DNA of 64,000 nt from Bursaphelenchus xylophilus (GCA_904066235.2 CAJFCV020000001.1:7440001-7504000), one strand, 5' to 3'; shown: positions 32,401 to 48,395, numbered from the stretch's first letter. Numbers and translations: made by a program. The notes: generated by a model not told the origin, from the letters alone.

Positions 32401-33279
32401 TCAATTTTCATAAATTTTTTTTCCTGTCCCGACGCGAAAAAATTAAACGTTATCGTTGACCCGAAACGTCGTTGACCCGAACTGTCGCGACCCGAGCTGT
32501 CCCTGTCCCGAAAGGTCGGGACGCGATAACAAAATTTGGGTTTTTGCTTTTTTCCAAATACGGAAACCTTTCAAGTATCTTTTTGGCACATCATTTCTAG
32601 TACACTGATGCATATTAGTGCAAAATATGACACATTTCTATTCACAACCCCAAAGGTTACGATCATTTTTAAAATGCGGTTATAATTTTGACCCGCACTG
32701 TAGGTCCGGGTGGATATTATCAACAAACCTGAAGTATACCGGGGCCATTTTTCCCAGGCACGTTGTCCATCTGCTTCCTCCATGACCAATTTTGTGAAAA
32801 CATTGCAAAACTTTTTGCGCGGAGTATATCAGTCTGTCGGAAAAATAACGGCGGATCGTCGCAGCAAAATGTCTCGCCTCGCCGCTATCGCGCACCAAAT
32901 CCCAAGCCGCGGCTTGCAGTCGCAAAGCGATGATGGGCGATTCCGAGGCGCGACGATCCGCCGTTATTTTCCCGACAGACTGATACATACTTCTCCCAAT
33001 CGTTTTAACCCTTAAACATTGATTGTAGATTCACGAGTGCCTACTAAAACAACAACAGATCTACCCTTCGCAGCTTCGACCATAGTTACGTTCATGACAA
33101 AGGGTCCAACTGTTTCGACCAAAGAAGTTGTAACCGAAGAAACAATCGTTCCCAATCGTATAATGCAATGTGTAGACCACAGCAGATATTGTAAATGGTG
33201 GAGAGTTCACCATTTGTGCAACAAAGAACGGGTTAAGAATCAATGTCCATTAAGTTGTTTGCCAGAATGTAAAATTTAA
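29428..33279 (+). CDS. M14 zinc carboxypeptidase with C-terminal ShKT domain
   Basis: Secreted metallocarboxypeptidase. Eight exons: 29428-29534, 29624-29845, 30032-30218, 30259-30474, 30507-30618, 30656-30943, 30982-31182, 33029-33279; 527 aa. An N-terminal signal-like segment is followed by an M14A propeptide (VVRINPGTEE). The catalytic domain has zinc ligands His and Glu in GIHAREWISP and His in LSFHSYSQLW, the substrate Arg in DLNRNFNW, Tyr in LMYEASGASHD, and the catalytic Glu in YLVELRP. A Thr-rich linker leads to a six-cysteine ShKT module (about 490-525, CVDHSRYCKWWRVHHLC to the end). This combination is typical of nematode cuticle-related carboxypeptidases. The residue matching position 255 of bovine carboxypeptidase A is His, which is unusual. 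Intron 4 is 32 nt; intron 7 is 1.85 kb and full of repeats. Confidence 0.93.
29871..29990. mobile_element. MITE family A-related copy 2
   Basis: 120 bp in carboxypeptidase intron 2, from TCAATCTGTCGGGAAAATAG to GCGATGACAGACTGATA. Only the outermost ends are inverted. The interior resembles the copy at 54215-54357 (TTGCTTTTCACTTCAGCGAC). Confidence 0.65.
31332..32513. mobile_element. Foldback repeat H, interrupted by a hAT-like MITE
   Basis: The left arm begins TTTCGGGTCAGGGACAACTC and includes GTTTTCGCTTCGGGACTTGG. The right arm is its complement and ends GTCCCTGTCCCGAAA. Related left-arm sequence occurs in the zoo-1 intron at about 6010-6060. The right arm begins just after the inserted element at 31837-32369. 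Confidence 0.65.
31837..32369. mobile_element. hAT-like MITE with 8-bp target duplication
   Basis: 533 bp. It starts TAGGGGGGTTCGG and ends CCGAACCCTA. The 8-bp sequence GTCCCGAA flanks it on both sides (31829-31836 and 32370-32377). Subterminal regions are rich in CGGGTATATACCC-type palindromes. No transposase is encoded. The 8-bp duplication and TAGGG-type ends point to the hAT superfamily. Confidence 0.75.
32830..32982. mobile_element. MITE family A, copy 3 (best preserved)
   Basis: 153 bp from CAGTCTGTCGGAAAAATAAC to GTTATTTTCCCGACAGACTG, with about 33-bp inverted ends. It is non-coding and lies 46 nt before the last exon of the carboxypeptidase. Confidence 0.85.
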
Positions 33280-33337
33280 GTAAAAAATAACGAATTGGGT
33301 AGCTATGGACAAGTAAAATATTTATTTTTCTTCGTAA

Positions 33338-34260
33338 TCATGAAGGTTTTGATGTGTGGATTTGCATTTGGACATCAAATAAGGCATCTCGAATCATTTT
33401 TTGGAACTTGTAATATTCCAGTTTACTGTAAGCTCCAATCTCACGCAATGGATGTATTAGAGAATTACCTATTCAGATAATGACAAGGAGATTCGACTTA
33501 CAGAAAGCAATGTATTCGTCCGCTTCTTCGTCTTCCTTTTGTCTTTTTGATGATGTAGGTGTCATCACAACCGTTTGGTGATCATTGGAAATTCGTGAGA
33601 CATCTTGGTCGACCCTAACACGTTTCTTCGGTCGGCCTACCGTAATGACTTCGACAACGTTGCTGCCGTTACCACTATTTGTATTTTTATTACTGCTTGT
33701 TTGTGGGGTAGAAGTATTTACAGGGCCCTTTGCTTCAATGCCATGTTCTCTCCGGGCCAATTTTATCTCCTCTTCTATATTAAAACATTCCAGATCTTCG
33801 TTATCAATAAACGCCAAACATCGGAAGAATTTCCATTTGGGAATCAACAAAGTTCCATCATCATCTGTGATAACTTTCTTCTTCAACTTGATATACGTAT
33901 CCTAAAGTCAGAAGCTTCATTGTCATAGAAGGCGGCGATTACCTTTAAGTTTTTCCATTGTCGTTCAACATCAACAGCTTTTAATCCGTTTTCTTGATTG
34001 CCAATCTTACTAGCTATCTCATTATAAGCTCGTCTCCTATGTAGCATTGTTACTGGTTCGCCGCTTGTAGCGGCCCATAATAACGGCTGTCTGTAGACTT
34101 CTTCGATGATGCAGAGCCTAATATCGTCGTTGTAATGGGCTGTCCTGCTCTTTTTAGGTGGTCCAAAGGAATTTAACAAGACAGAATTCGAGTCGGAATC
34201 ATTAGGAACATCTTCCCCATATATAACATGGTCGGATAGGTCCTTCTTGGCCATTGTCAT
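33338..34260 (-). CDS. MADF-domain putative transcription factor
   Basis: Probable nuclear DNA-binding protein of the MADF (Myb/SANT-like, Adf-1) type, abundant in nematodes. Three exons: 34260-33943, 33901-33502, 33432-33338; 270 aa. The MADF helices span about residues 45-145 (LCIIEEVYRQPLLW, RRRAYNEIASKIG, VERQWKNLKDTYIKLKKK). A short Ser/Thr/Asn linker and a basic GRPKKRVRVD motif (possible nuclear localisation signal or AT-hook-like) follow. The tail YKFQKMIRDALFDVQMQIH could be a divergent BESS-type helix. The exon 3 acceptor (GATTGGAG) is weak but restores the frame exactly; reading through instead gives a short tail and a stop at 33473. The start is 196 nt from the divergent NTF2 start. 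Confidence 0.82.
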
Positions 34261-34456
34261 AGTATCCCGTCAAAGAACTAATCAATCGCCGCGATGTCGC
34301 GTGTGTTCTCTTTCGTGGCGAAAGAAACCCCGCTTGCATCGGAATGCCAAGAGAGAAAAAGAGGCGAAAGGGGCTTGGTTTTGCAAGAACAGATTGCAAC
34401 GCTACAGCGCTGCTTGATATATCTGTGAAGAAGTTCGGTGCTGATAGCTATTTGAC
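34261..34456. promoter_or_regulatory. Divergent promoter, MADF gene and NTF2
   Basis: 196 nt between opposite start codons, too short for two independent long promoters, so a shared bidirectional promoter is likely. No specific element is identified. Confidence 0.5.
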
Positions 34457-34954
34457 ATGAACTACAACCCTAACTTTGAACAGATTGGAAATGCCCTCAT
34501 CCAGCTTTACTACAGCAAATTCGACGTCCCAGATGGTGCTACCAGAGCAGCGGGCCTCCAAGAACTGTATGATCCAGAAGCCTCTATTATGACATTCGAA
34601 GGTTCGCAAGTGCGGGGTAGGCAAGCTATTCTCGAGAAGTTTGGTGTAAGTTACATTTTATATTTTCTTATCTTCGTTTAGACATTACCTTTTCAACAAA
34701 TCCAAAGAGCCATAACTAAAGTAGATTGTCAACCACTTGCTGATGGATCTGTTGCAATTGCTGTTTTTGGACAACTTAAAGTAAGTTCAGCAGTTTTTAG
34801 GATTCTGAACGAGTTGATTCGTTTCTATCAAGCTTATTTACAGACCGATGAGGATCCTGTGAACTCCTTTACCCAATTCTTTGTTCTCAAACCTAACGGT
34901 GGATCGTTTTTTATTGCAAATGAGATCTTCAGACTTGTACTGCACGACATGTAA
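34457..34954 (+). CDS. ran-4: Nuclear transport factor 2 (NTF2)
   Basis: Carries RanGDP into the nucleus by binding FG nucleoporins. Three exons: 34457-34645, 34682-34780, 34844-34954; 132 aa against 127 in human. The whole protein is one NTF2 fold: MNYNPNFEQIGNALIQLYYS, LYDPEASIMTFEG, GRQAILEKFG, LPFQQIQRAITKVDCQP, and the Ran-binding end FFIANEIFRLVLHDM. It is the first gene of a close plus-strand pair with TMEM208. Confidence 0.96.
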
Positions 34955-35110
34955 TACGGCTCGTTTTTAATTTGAATTATCGTTCGCTTTTTCTGTACTG
35001 TTTAGAGAAATGGATATAAAATAAGTTCATTAAAATATTGAGGTTTTCTTTTTACAACTTTACTTGTTGCCATACCTAAATACATTTTCGGAAATTTAAT
35101 TGCGATTTAG

Positions 35111-35698
35111 ATGAAGGCTGCAAAAAGGGCCACTAGAGGGCAGGAGCTGATCTATAAAGAAAATCAGGAGACGTTGTTGTATTATACTGTGGCGTCCTTA
35201 ACTTCAGCATTCTTGTTTTTCTTTGCTTATTACCTCCTTTTTGAGTCTTCGTGGAAGGTTTGGGTAAGAAAGGCTGTTTGGATATTATATTATTTTTTGT
35301 AGGCTGGTTTTGCTTCTTCCATTTTTGGTCAGTTGGCGGCAGTATTGTTCATGAAAAGCGGGGTCAAATGTGTGAAGGGACCTCGTGGCCAGATAATAGA
35401 CGCTGGGGTTGATCTGAATGATCCGAATGCATTAGGCGAGTAAGTCGAATACTAGAATAACAAAAGTTTTCATAGGTACTGCAAAGATGTTATCATTCTA
35501 TGCGTGATCTCACAACTGTTAGGTTTGCTCACGTCGTATTTCCTTCTTATCTTGGCCGCGTTCCCCATTTACGGAGCTTACAAATTGTGGGTATTAGTAA
35601 TTGCCCCATGGATTTTCGCTGAACCGCCCGAGGAGGATCCCATGGATGAAAAAAGAAACCGACGTCGTCAAAACAAACAAGTCATTTACCGTCGTTAA
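35111..35698 (+). CDS. TMEM208 homologue (ER membrane, SND pathway)
   Basis: Small multi-pass ER protein; the family counterpart of yeast Snd3, which takes part in targeting membrane proteins to the ER. Three exons: 35111-35263, 35303-35439, 35476-35698; 170 aa. It begins TRGQELIYKENQETLLYY, has hydrophobic segments at about 25-45, 52-68 and 105-140, the conserved DAGVDLN..NALGEYCKDVIIL stretch and WVLVIAPWIF, and ends with a basic KRNRRRQNKQ tail. The ATG directly follows GCGATTTAG, a trans-splice-like acceptor, and lies 156 nt after the NTF2 stop. This spacing fits a downstream operon gene. Confidence 0.93.
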
Positions 35699-35851
35699 GT
35701 TATTTTAAGATTTTTTATTAAAGTCCAACGTTAAACGATTTATGCCGGGCAACAAAAGGCTTTAGGTATCTCGATATGAAACCAAAATATTGAGTAACAG
35801 AAATGCCATTTATAATATGTGATGGAACAGAACCTGTAGGTTGTTAAGAGC

Positions 35852-40076
<4,225 letters not shown>

Positions 40077-41736
40077 TTAATCAGACACAGGAGTGATTGT
40101 GATTCCCCTTCTGATAGTTCCCCATCCGATCAAACGCCAGTGCTTCTCGATTCTTCGACTGAGAGCGATCTTCTCATTCACTTCAGTACAGATTGGTTCG
40201 GTTAGAGCAATCTTCGCAGCGTCTCCTACAAATTGAAATAATTACATATCAAAAAAACAGCAAGAACACTTCTTTATATAATCTTACCTTTCACTGCAAT
40301 AACTCTGCCGCCAGTAGAAAGCGATCCTATGTTGACCATCAGAACTTCCCCCTTGTCCAATTTCTGAACCTTGGCAGCTTTCTTACCGCCTTCAGTACGT
40401 ACTCCCAACAATCTTCGAAGTAAGAAATACGAGATTTCGATCTCAATGAACACATCAGGGAGGGTTCCAACAGCTCCAAGGATGTGACCGACCAAACGGT
40501 CTCCACGGCAAAGGGTGGGATCAATCTTTGTTCCCACCCCAATTAAACCTCCAGGAACGGCATACTGCAACTCATTTTGCTCGGCAAACAAAGATACGAT
40601 CTTCGAGAAGATTGGGCGGCATTGCACCCTTCCATCAGCTAGCTTGCTCACAATTCCAGGACGAACTTCAATCTCCTGCCCCACCCGAAGGATACCTATA
40701 GAAAAAACGCATCATACTTTAACTTCAACAATAACGTATGAATAAAAAAAGAATACCCTTCAGAATTGAACCGCCGGCAACTCCTCCCTTCAATTCTTCC
40801 ACCTCCGATCCCGGTTTGTTAACATCAAAAGATCTAATCACAATCAAACGAGCATCAGAAGTGAAATCTCTAGGGGGAATTGGAACCTTCTTGCATAAGT
40901 ATTCGCATACAACCTGTAAAGTGTCAAGAATTAAAAATGTACAGTAACTCCAACATACATCAATATTATATTTAAGCTGAGCAGAAATCGGAATGATCGG
41001 CGCTGAATCCGCGACGGTCCCTTGAACAAAATTCTTAATTTGTTCCTGCTGATCCTTGGCTTGGGATTCTTTAATCAGGTCTATTTTGTTCTGGAGGATC
41101 AGGAGATTCTTCAACTGCATAATTTCTACAGCGGCTAAATGCTCAGAAGTTTGGGGTTGTGGACATGGTTCATTTCCTGCAACCAGAAGAAGAGCAGCAT
41201 CCATCACTGCAGCACCGTTCAGCATGGTCGCCATCAAGATATCGTGACCAGGACAGTCGACAAAAGAGACGTGGCGAACGCATACAAATTCTCCACCACA
41301 GCCGTCTCTGCGACATGGAATTCTGTCTGGTTCGCTAGACCCTCCAGACCTAAAAATGGTAAATTGCTTAACATATTATGTTATGCGACCCGTACCGATA
41401 ACAGCCTGGCCGAGGACATTCGGCGTTCGAACATCGGTAGATCTTCGCATTCGCATAGCCCAGCTTGATTGTAATGTTTCGCACCAACTCATTCTTGAAC
41501 TTGACCGTGTGAACACCAGAAATTGCCTTGACTAATGTAGATTTCCCATGGGCTACGTGGCCAATAGTGCCAATGTTGATTGTGGCCTGACGACTGATAA
41601 CCTAAAGAAAAAAATAAGATAAGAAATGGGTTAATACCTCTTCAGTCAAAGGATTCAATTGGGTTGGATCAAGTTTCGACAGGTCTTGCGTCGCCAACCA
41701 ACTTTGTTTCTGTTCAGATGCCACCGAGTCCGCCAT
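40077..41736 (-). CDS. eif-2gamma: Translation initiation factor eIF2 subunit gamma
   Basis: GTPase subunit of eIF2 that binds initiator tRNA. Six exons: 41736-41638, 41601-41396, 41349-40959, 40913-40757, 40695-40288, 40225-40077; 469 aa against 472 in human. GTPase motifs: G1 [10 protein letters not shown]3 DCPGHD, G4 QNKIDL, G5 SAQ. A zinc-knuckle-like loop ([19 protein letters not shown]) lies between G1 and G3, as in eukaryotic eIF2-gamma. Domain II begins near [17 protein letters not shown] and domain III near [11 protein letters not shown]. The end [11 protein letters not shown] is normal. A hAT-like element begins 191 nt upstream of the start codon. Confidence 0.97.
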
Positions 41737-42690
41737 TATTGCTATCGGAAGCAGTTTTATTCGCAGTATTTCTGTAAAAGAAAGAAAAATGGAAGTTGCA
41801 TCAATTGCCACAAAATTAAACGTTTTCGTAATGGAACCGAAAATAAAAACGCGAAGCCCGACAAAAGCAAACGTACGGCCGCGGCCGGCACACGTACACT
41901 TCCGCAAACACGGCTTGCCCACATAGACAGAGGTGGTCAGCGGGCCCGGACCATCTAGGCTTTTTTCCAGGCCCAGCCCGGCCCGTGCAGGCCCGGCAAA
42001 AAGTTCCTTATTTTGGCCACAACAAAGGTACTCCGCGAACTGCGCCCAAGCTTGGGCACTAAAGTTAGGAAAAAACGCTTCGACATAGCTGGCACTGAAT
42101 TACTATAATAGCTCTATAGTTTTAAGGGTACCTACGAAGGCTGTGACGACTCATTTAGTTCCATACGGAGGCAATAGGTTTAGTTCCGGACATGTTTCAT
42201 CGTATAAAGTGTAAAATCACAGGCTGCAGCCGTTTTTGAAGGGTAAGGTGGTACATAAAAAAAGAAGGTACCTCACTAACTAAATCCACTGTCCGGGCAT
42301 TGACAACGATGAATTGAGCGTGCACGCTAAATTTGGGCGAATTCCGACCAGTTTCCGCAAAGCTATAAGTTGTGGCCAAAATAAGGAACTTTTACCCAGG
42401 CCCGTTTATAGAGGTACTCCGCGAACTGCGCCCAAGCTTGGGAGCTAGAGTTAGGCAAAAACGCGTTGATCTAGCTGGTAAAGGATTAATATTATAGTTT
42501 TGTGGTTTTTAAAATGGAACTATAGACTTGTAAACATTTTAGAAATTGAGAAACTGCAACTACAACAACATCAATTAATTTTCCCGACGCAAAAACAATG
42601 AATGCCAACGGTTTGGCATTGTAATACAGAAATGCCGGCCCGGTCCGCTGACCGATTGAGTACGGAAAGGTCCGCTGTGCGGAAAGGTCT

Positions 42691-42899
42691 AGTACTGCTT
42701 AAAAAACACATTTTTAACACTTGGTACTAAATAGTACCAACTGGTACTGTTTAGTGAGAAGTGAAAATTTGGCCGTAAGGCAGTAATGGTGATGGTTTGG
42801 TGCTTAGTAAAGCCCAAAAACACGTGGTACTATAAAAAGTACCAGGTGGTACCATTGGTTTTAGACAAAATTTTAGTGCTGGCGGCACCACAGTTAATA
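42691..42899. repeat. Dispersed repeat G, copy 1
   Basis: 209 bp almost identical to 63204-63410 on the same strand. It starts AGTACTGCTTAAAAAACACA and ends GGCACCACAGTTAATA. It contains several GGTACTA/TAGTACC palindromes. Confidence 0.85.
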
Positions 42900-43968
42900 T
42901 TCAGTCAGACAGCCTTTTTTCTATTCCCGATGCGAAAAGATTTCAAAATTTTGTTGAATTTTCCAAAAAATTCTTTTTTTTCCCAATCCCGAAGAGAAAA
43001 CATTTAAATTATTTTTCAAATTTCACAAAAAATCCGTTTTTTGAAGTCCCGAAGCGAAAACATTTCAAATTTTATTCAAATTTCACAAAAAATCCTTTTT
43101 TTCAAGTCTCGAAGCGAAAACATTTCAAAAAAATTTTTTTTCGAGACTAGTCACACCTAAAAATCAAAACGCCAAGTACAATATAACTTACGTCTTTTTT
43201 TAAAAATTACTAGTTAACACTACTGCCTAAGCAAAATTGTAAGATTCAGAAAAAATGGATACGATATTCGAAATCAGCGCCTTCGAAAACCTCCCCCCTC
43301 CCCTCCCCGCACGTCAAGAAAAAATAAAAGAAAAACGGGCGCCCAATGAAAAAGCCTAGAATTTTTTTTTGGCATTCTGCCCTGTGCAAATCCGTTTTTG
43401 TCCAAATGATTTGCAATATTTTGACATAAAGATTAATAGTAAATCACAAGATATTGATACCAATAGAAAGCTCGAGAGCTGCTTAAGCTAATAGAGCCAA
43501 AATATACCCATAATCGTAGTATTTTGACAGTTTTCCATGGCGAAGAATACAACGTCTAAATAAAAGTTTGTATCGACGATACCGAGTCAGAGAGCGCTGG
43601 AAGGAGGTATAGGCTCCACGTCAAAAAAATCCTTAAACTGTTCTTCGAGTATCTACACCGGTCCCGTCCCGCTTGATGGGACAGTTTTTTTGATATTCGG
43701 CCTTGAAATTTGCACTATTTTTAGCCTAGCTCGAACCATGTTCAGAAAATGCGTCACGATGACACCCATTTAGAATGTACCAGCGGTATAAAAAACAGTT
43801 GTATACGACTAGCAGCACTCCCTAGAGTTCCCATAAAAAAAATTAGGTTAAAAAATTGTTGTTATGTGCAATTTGGATGACAGGTTTTATGAATTTTTTT
43901 TCGCTGTGAGAACCTTTGCAATGCCCGCAATTTCTTGACGTGCCCCGCCCTCCTCTTTTCTTTTTTTT

Positions 43969-44050
43969 AGCGGACCTTTCCGCACAGCGGACCTTTCCGC
44001 GCAGCGGACCTTTCCGCGCAGCGGACCTTTCCGCACAGCGGACCTTTCCG
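43969..44050. repeat. Tandem CGGACCTTTCCGC array
   Basis: About five units of AGCGGACCTTTCCGCRC (roughly 16 bp). Single inverted units occur at 42660-42688 within the same hAT-like element, so the array is part of its subterminal inverted sequence. Confidence 0.8.
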
Positions 44051-45299
44051 TCCTTCGTGCCGCTGACCACCTCTGCACACAGACAAAAATCGGAAAAAAA
44101 TTAAGCCATAAAACGACCGTGATGACGTTTTGGGATACTAGGGAATCAATGGAGACGATTTCAAGCCGCCCGGATTACTGTAATATAAAGAAGCCGGCGT
44201 TTTGGCCTTGGCCGGATATAACCCCTATCATAAAACGGATATAACTTTGTCCAAATATATGAGAGGCCAGACAGACACACAAGAAATCCCGGTTTCTGGC
44301 CACGACACCCAATTTGATGCGTATGCCACCATCTACAGGGTGGGCCACTCGAAACTGACAAGTTGTTTCTTTGAATTTCTCCGCGGAGGCTCTGCCGATT
44401 TTTCTAAAATTTAGATTTTTCTGGAGCTAAGACCCGCCATTTTCAACCGACTGAATTTCAAAAAAACATATTTTGAACTAACCTTTCCATGCCTTTTCAA
44501 AGTTTCGAAAAATTATTTTCGGGCCGAAACCGCTAAAACTTATAAAATTTTTGGAATGATTTTCAATTGACTTTCTCGGACTTGGAAAATTTTTGGCTTT
44601 TTTTTTGGGGAAATTGTGGAGTAAAAAGTTGCTAGTGCTCGCCTTAAACTTGTTTAAAGCAAATTGAAAGCCACAAGAGGGTTGTTTGTATTACCATTAG
44701 GGCACGAACGCTCAAAAAAAAAAAAAAAAAAAAAAATCAAAAAAAGATTGAAAAATTCGACGTCAATCGTTATCAAGTCAGGCTTGGGGCATCTTGAAGC
44801 TCAGATACGTAATTAAAATTACGTATCCACGATACGTAATTTTAACTGCTCATGACTCTCAAAGGCACTGCAAGTTTGTGATGCGAGAGGAGGTGGGCAT
44901 AATAACTCAGATACAAACATTAATAATCAGATTGTTAAATAAAATTGTTTTTGAAACAATATTTGATAACTATCTGAGGTAAAACAAAGGAAATTTCACC
45001 CAAGAACTCGGAAAAATGACCAATTTTTCAAAATCATTCCAAAAATTTTCCAAGTTTTAGCGGTTTTGGCCTGAAAATACAGGGTGGTCCAGCTAAGTTC
45101 GCGGATGTAAAATGCTTATAACTTTTTATAGGATGGTTCAATTTTTATGAGCAATAGCTAATTTTATTCCTTAGTAGTTGCCATTTTGTTTAAAAAAAAG
45201 ATCATTAAAAATGATCAATCCTACGTCGCGTTATGACCCTTCAAAGTAAAACATGCTTTTTGACGTAAATTTTTAAAAAAATTTTATTTTCAAAAATTT

Positions 45300-45690
45300 T
45301 TGAATTGCGGTGTCACCGCTCGCTGGTACCGGGAAATGATGATGGTGAACAGAGCGATCCCAGCCAATTTTGCCAGTCTTGTTTTTCAACAAGACGGCGC
45401 GCCACCTCATTTTGCTATAGCGGTCCGTCAACTCCTTGACCAGGTTTTTCCAGGTCGTTGGATGGGCCGGGGATCTGCGCGGCAACCAGCTCCAATTGCT
45501 TGGCCCCCGCGTTCACCTGATCTAACTCCGCTAGATTTCTCCATTTGGGGGTTCTTAAAACAGCGGATTTTCATCAGGGATTGGCGCCCAAAGACGTGGA
45601 ATTGAAGCGCGTAACCGAAGAAGAGGTGGAACGAGTTCGCCAGGATGAACAAATGAGGCGCCAAATTATGGAAGAATACCAAAGACTGGC
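45300..45690 (+). pseudogene. Mariner/IS630-type transposase remnant
   Basis: Frame from about 45300 encodes FQQDGAPPHF (second catalytic Asp), then FPGRWMGRG and WPPRSPDLTPLDFSIWG, the signatures of IS630/Tc1/mariner-superfamily transposases. The first catalytic region and the start are missing, and the continuing C-terminal part lies in another frame (ELKRVTEEEVERVRQDEQMR at about 45600). It is a non-functional remnant inside E1. Confidence 0.8.
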
Positions 45691-45726
45691 AAAATTGGAC
45701 CAATTTTGCATAGCTGGGATCGCTCT

Positions 45727-46739
45727 GGGTCCAATTTCCTATTCGAATTCTGAATCGAATAATTCGACCGAAAGTGCAAAATTTCGATTTTTGGGAAAAT
45801 TGTCATTTGGGAGCAATTTTTGGTCCGGGGTTCGGTTGCTTGATTGCTTTCCGGAATCTCTGGAAATTTGAAATTTCCATGTTTTTTCAATTGCAAACAT
45901 TTTGAAAAAATGGGAAAAATGTGCCATGAATGGCTATAACTGCGATAAGTCCCTAAAATACGAGGAGAGGGGTATTCTATCCTTAAAACTTGCTGCTAAG
46001 CCGTTTCAAGCATGGACTTTTTTTTGCGGCTCACAGTGCATTCTTCCACTTTTTTCACTGTGAAATGCTTGTCACGCTCGCAAAATTCGTGGCGACGAAG
46101 TTGAAGAACCTTGCACCGCGGCGATTTTTGACTTTCACAGTGCAAAAGATCAAAAACTGCACAGTGCGGAAAGCTTGCGACAAAAAGTCAACGCACTTTT
46201 GAAACGGCGTAGTATTATATAGTATTTCCGCAAAAGTTAAAAAAGTATAGAACTGACAAAAGAATTGCTATTTGGACTATGGACGTGTGAAGAATTTAAC
46301 AGAGTTTTGCAACTTGAAGGATTGCCCGGAGATTTCCAAAAAACAACCATCTCAGAATCTTTTGATACTTTTTATATCTGTTGTACTAGGATGGCTGAAC
46401 ATCAGCACAAATTTTTTGTTATGAGAAGCTTCAATCGGTAAAAAACTTTTTTTAAAAAGTTACTGAGCGTCGCACTTGGAACCGAAAAAATCCTCCTTTT
46501 CGTCAAATATCGTTATTGAAAATGTCAGAAAACCTCCAGGAGATAACGTTCGTAGCCTCAGGTGTATTTAATTTCATGTAGTTTGACTTGTATTTATAAT
46601 TTTTTCTCAACCGCGATAATCGCCCGACCGACCTCCTTCCAAAATATTTTTTGTCGACAATGACGATTTTCCCAAAAATTGAAATTTTGCACTTTCGGTC
46701 GAATTATTCGATTCAGAATTCGAATAGGAAATTGGACCC
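45727..46739. mobile_element. Foldback element E2 (GGGTCC ends)
   Basis: Begins GGGTCCAATTTCCTATTCGA and ends with the complement TCGAATAGGAAATTGGACCC. Arms are about 80 bp. No coding region is recognised. Confidence 0.75.
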
Positions 46740-46747
46740 TGGGCCCA

Positions 46748-47434
46748 GGGCCCAGTTTAGTATCGACCTTCAAATCCTTCCTTTAGTGCAACATTTGAAT
46801 AAAGCCCGAATTTTGCTCATTTATGGGAAATTTTCAGTCTGGGTGAGGTCGGTTGACCGCTCTTTCAGAGGTCTCAAAAATCTAAATTTTGGGTGAAAAA
46901 GAGTTGCGAAGTTATGAAACAATTCATAAATGGCACAATAACCGTAATAAATGTGAAAAATACGAGTTACTTGATATTTAACACAATCGCTTTCATTCAG
47001 ATTACCTCTCTTTACAATTCAAACTTATATAAACTTCATTTATCATACTTCGCCTTAAAAAATGCGTTGATTTTGCAAATAAAAAGTGTCTAATATGCCT
47101 GTATCCTGTCAATCACGAAAAATGTAATCTCAACCCGAGCAAAAAACCCACTAAGAAATTGTGGTACCCTCTTTTTCGTCGAATGTTATAGTTCATTTAT
47201 TGAAAATGTCAGGGAACCCCCAGGAGATGTTGTTCATGACCTCAGGTATACTTAACATTTGTTTTTTATTTGTATTTACAATTTTTTCTGAAGGTCGAAA
47301 AATCTTCAGAGCTCTGAGAGAGCAGTCAACCGCCCTCACCCAGAATGAAAATTTCCCATAAATGAGCAAAATTCGGGTTTTATTCAAATGTTGCACTAAA
47401 GGAAGGATTTGAAGGTCGATACTAAACTGGGCCC
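46748..47434. mobile_element. Foldback element E3 (GGGCCC ends)
   Basis: Begins GGGCCCAGTTTAGTATCGAC and ends GTCGATACTAAACTGGGCCC. Arms are about 130 bp and include GAGGTCGGTTGACCGCTCT. It lies 8 nt after E2 and 1 nt before E4. Confidence 0.75.
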
Positions 47435-47435
47435 T

Positions 47436-48387
47436 GGGACCAATTTCCTCTACCCTTCGCTTCCTACCCTTCGCTGAAAATGAAAATTTGAATAGAATTT
47501 TTTCTCATTTTGGGGGGATTTTCATTCTGGGGTGAGGTCGGTTGACCGCTCTCTCAGAGCTCGGAAACTTTTCCGAACATGAGAAATACAAGTCGTAATA
47601 CATGGAATCATAACTTAAAAGTTCACTTGAAGTTATATAAACAAGCTCCGAGGGCTTCGCTGACGTTTTCAATAAATGAATTACAATATTTGTCAAACAA
47701 GAGGGTACCGCAGTTCTTTTTGAGTGGATTTTTTATACAACTGAGATTACATTGTCATTACCGTGGCCAGACACATTGTAAACCCTTTTAATCTGGAAAA
47801 ATATAAGCTTGAACTGTTAAACTTGTTTTTAGGATTTATTTTTGCTTGTTATGCTATTTATGACCCGCAAGATTTAGGAAACAACATGTGAATATTTTTT
47901 GAATGCTTGAAATACCGTTTTCCTGCAACTAGTAGTAATTCATTTTCACCAAATTGCAAAAATTACAAAACAAAGAGGCCATAACAAGCATAATAAACAT
48001 GATAAACCTGAAAAAATGCGAGGTACTGGCAGGCCATGAGGTATTAATCGAGAAGTAAAAAAAAATATTTTGAAGCAGCGCGGATCGAACCCTGAAGGGC
48101 CTAAACGGCCCATTTGACGGTCAAGTTTTATTTAGTTTAGATTAAATTTCAGATCTGTTTCGTATTTTATTCAAAACTTGAAGCTTTCAAGCTATAGCTG
48201 ACCCTTGTTGATGTGCACCGCTCTTCGCAATGCGTTTTTACCAAAAATTTGGGTTTTCGAGAGCTCTGAGAGAGCGGTCAACCAACCTCACCCCAGAATG
48301 AAAATCCCCCCAAAATGAGAAAAAAATCTATTCAAATTTTCATTTTCAGCGAAGGGTAGGAAGCGAAGGGTAGAGGAAATTGGTCCC
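47436..48387. mobile_element. Foldback element E4, copy 1
   Basis: 952 bp with ends GGGACCAATTTCCTCTACCC and the complement; arms are about 130 bp. The same element lies inverted at 50405-51355 with only a few differences. Confidence 0.8.
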
Positions 48388-48395
48388 TGGGCCCT

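Larger units (their letters stand above)
41928..44075. mobile_element. Non-autonomous hAT-like element, 2.1 kb
   Basis: Terminal inverted repeats CAGAGGTGGTCAGCGG (41928-41943) and its complement (44060-44075). Flanking octamers CACATAGA and CACACAGA differ at one base, consistent with an 8-bp target duplication. The interior holds repeated modules (CGAAGCGAAAACATTTCAAA at 42920-43130, a tandem array at 43969-44050, and the 209-bp block shared with 63204-63410). No transposase remains. Confidence 0.7.

Noticed and set aside
33473..33501. Read-through end of the MADF gene
   Set aside because: Possible, but a GTAAGT donor at 33501 and a downstream in-frame exon with helical tail give a better model; kept as an alternative in the feature text.
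47579..47791. 70-codon frame identical to one at 51000-51212
   Set aside because: Identity comes from duplication of the foldback element itself; no sign of a protein family.
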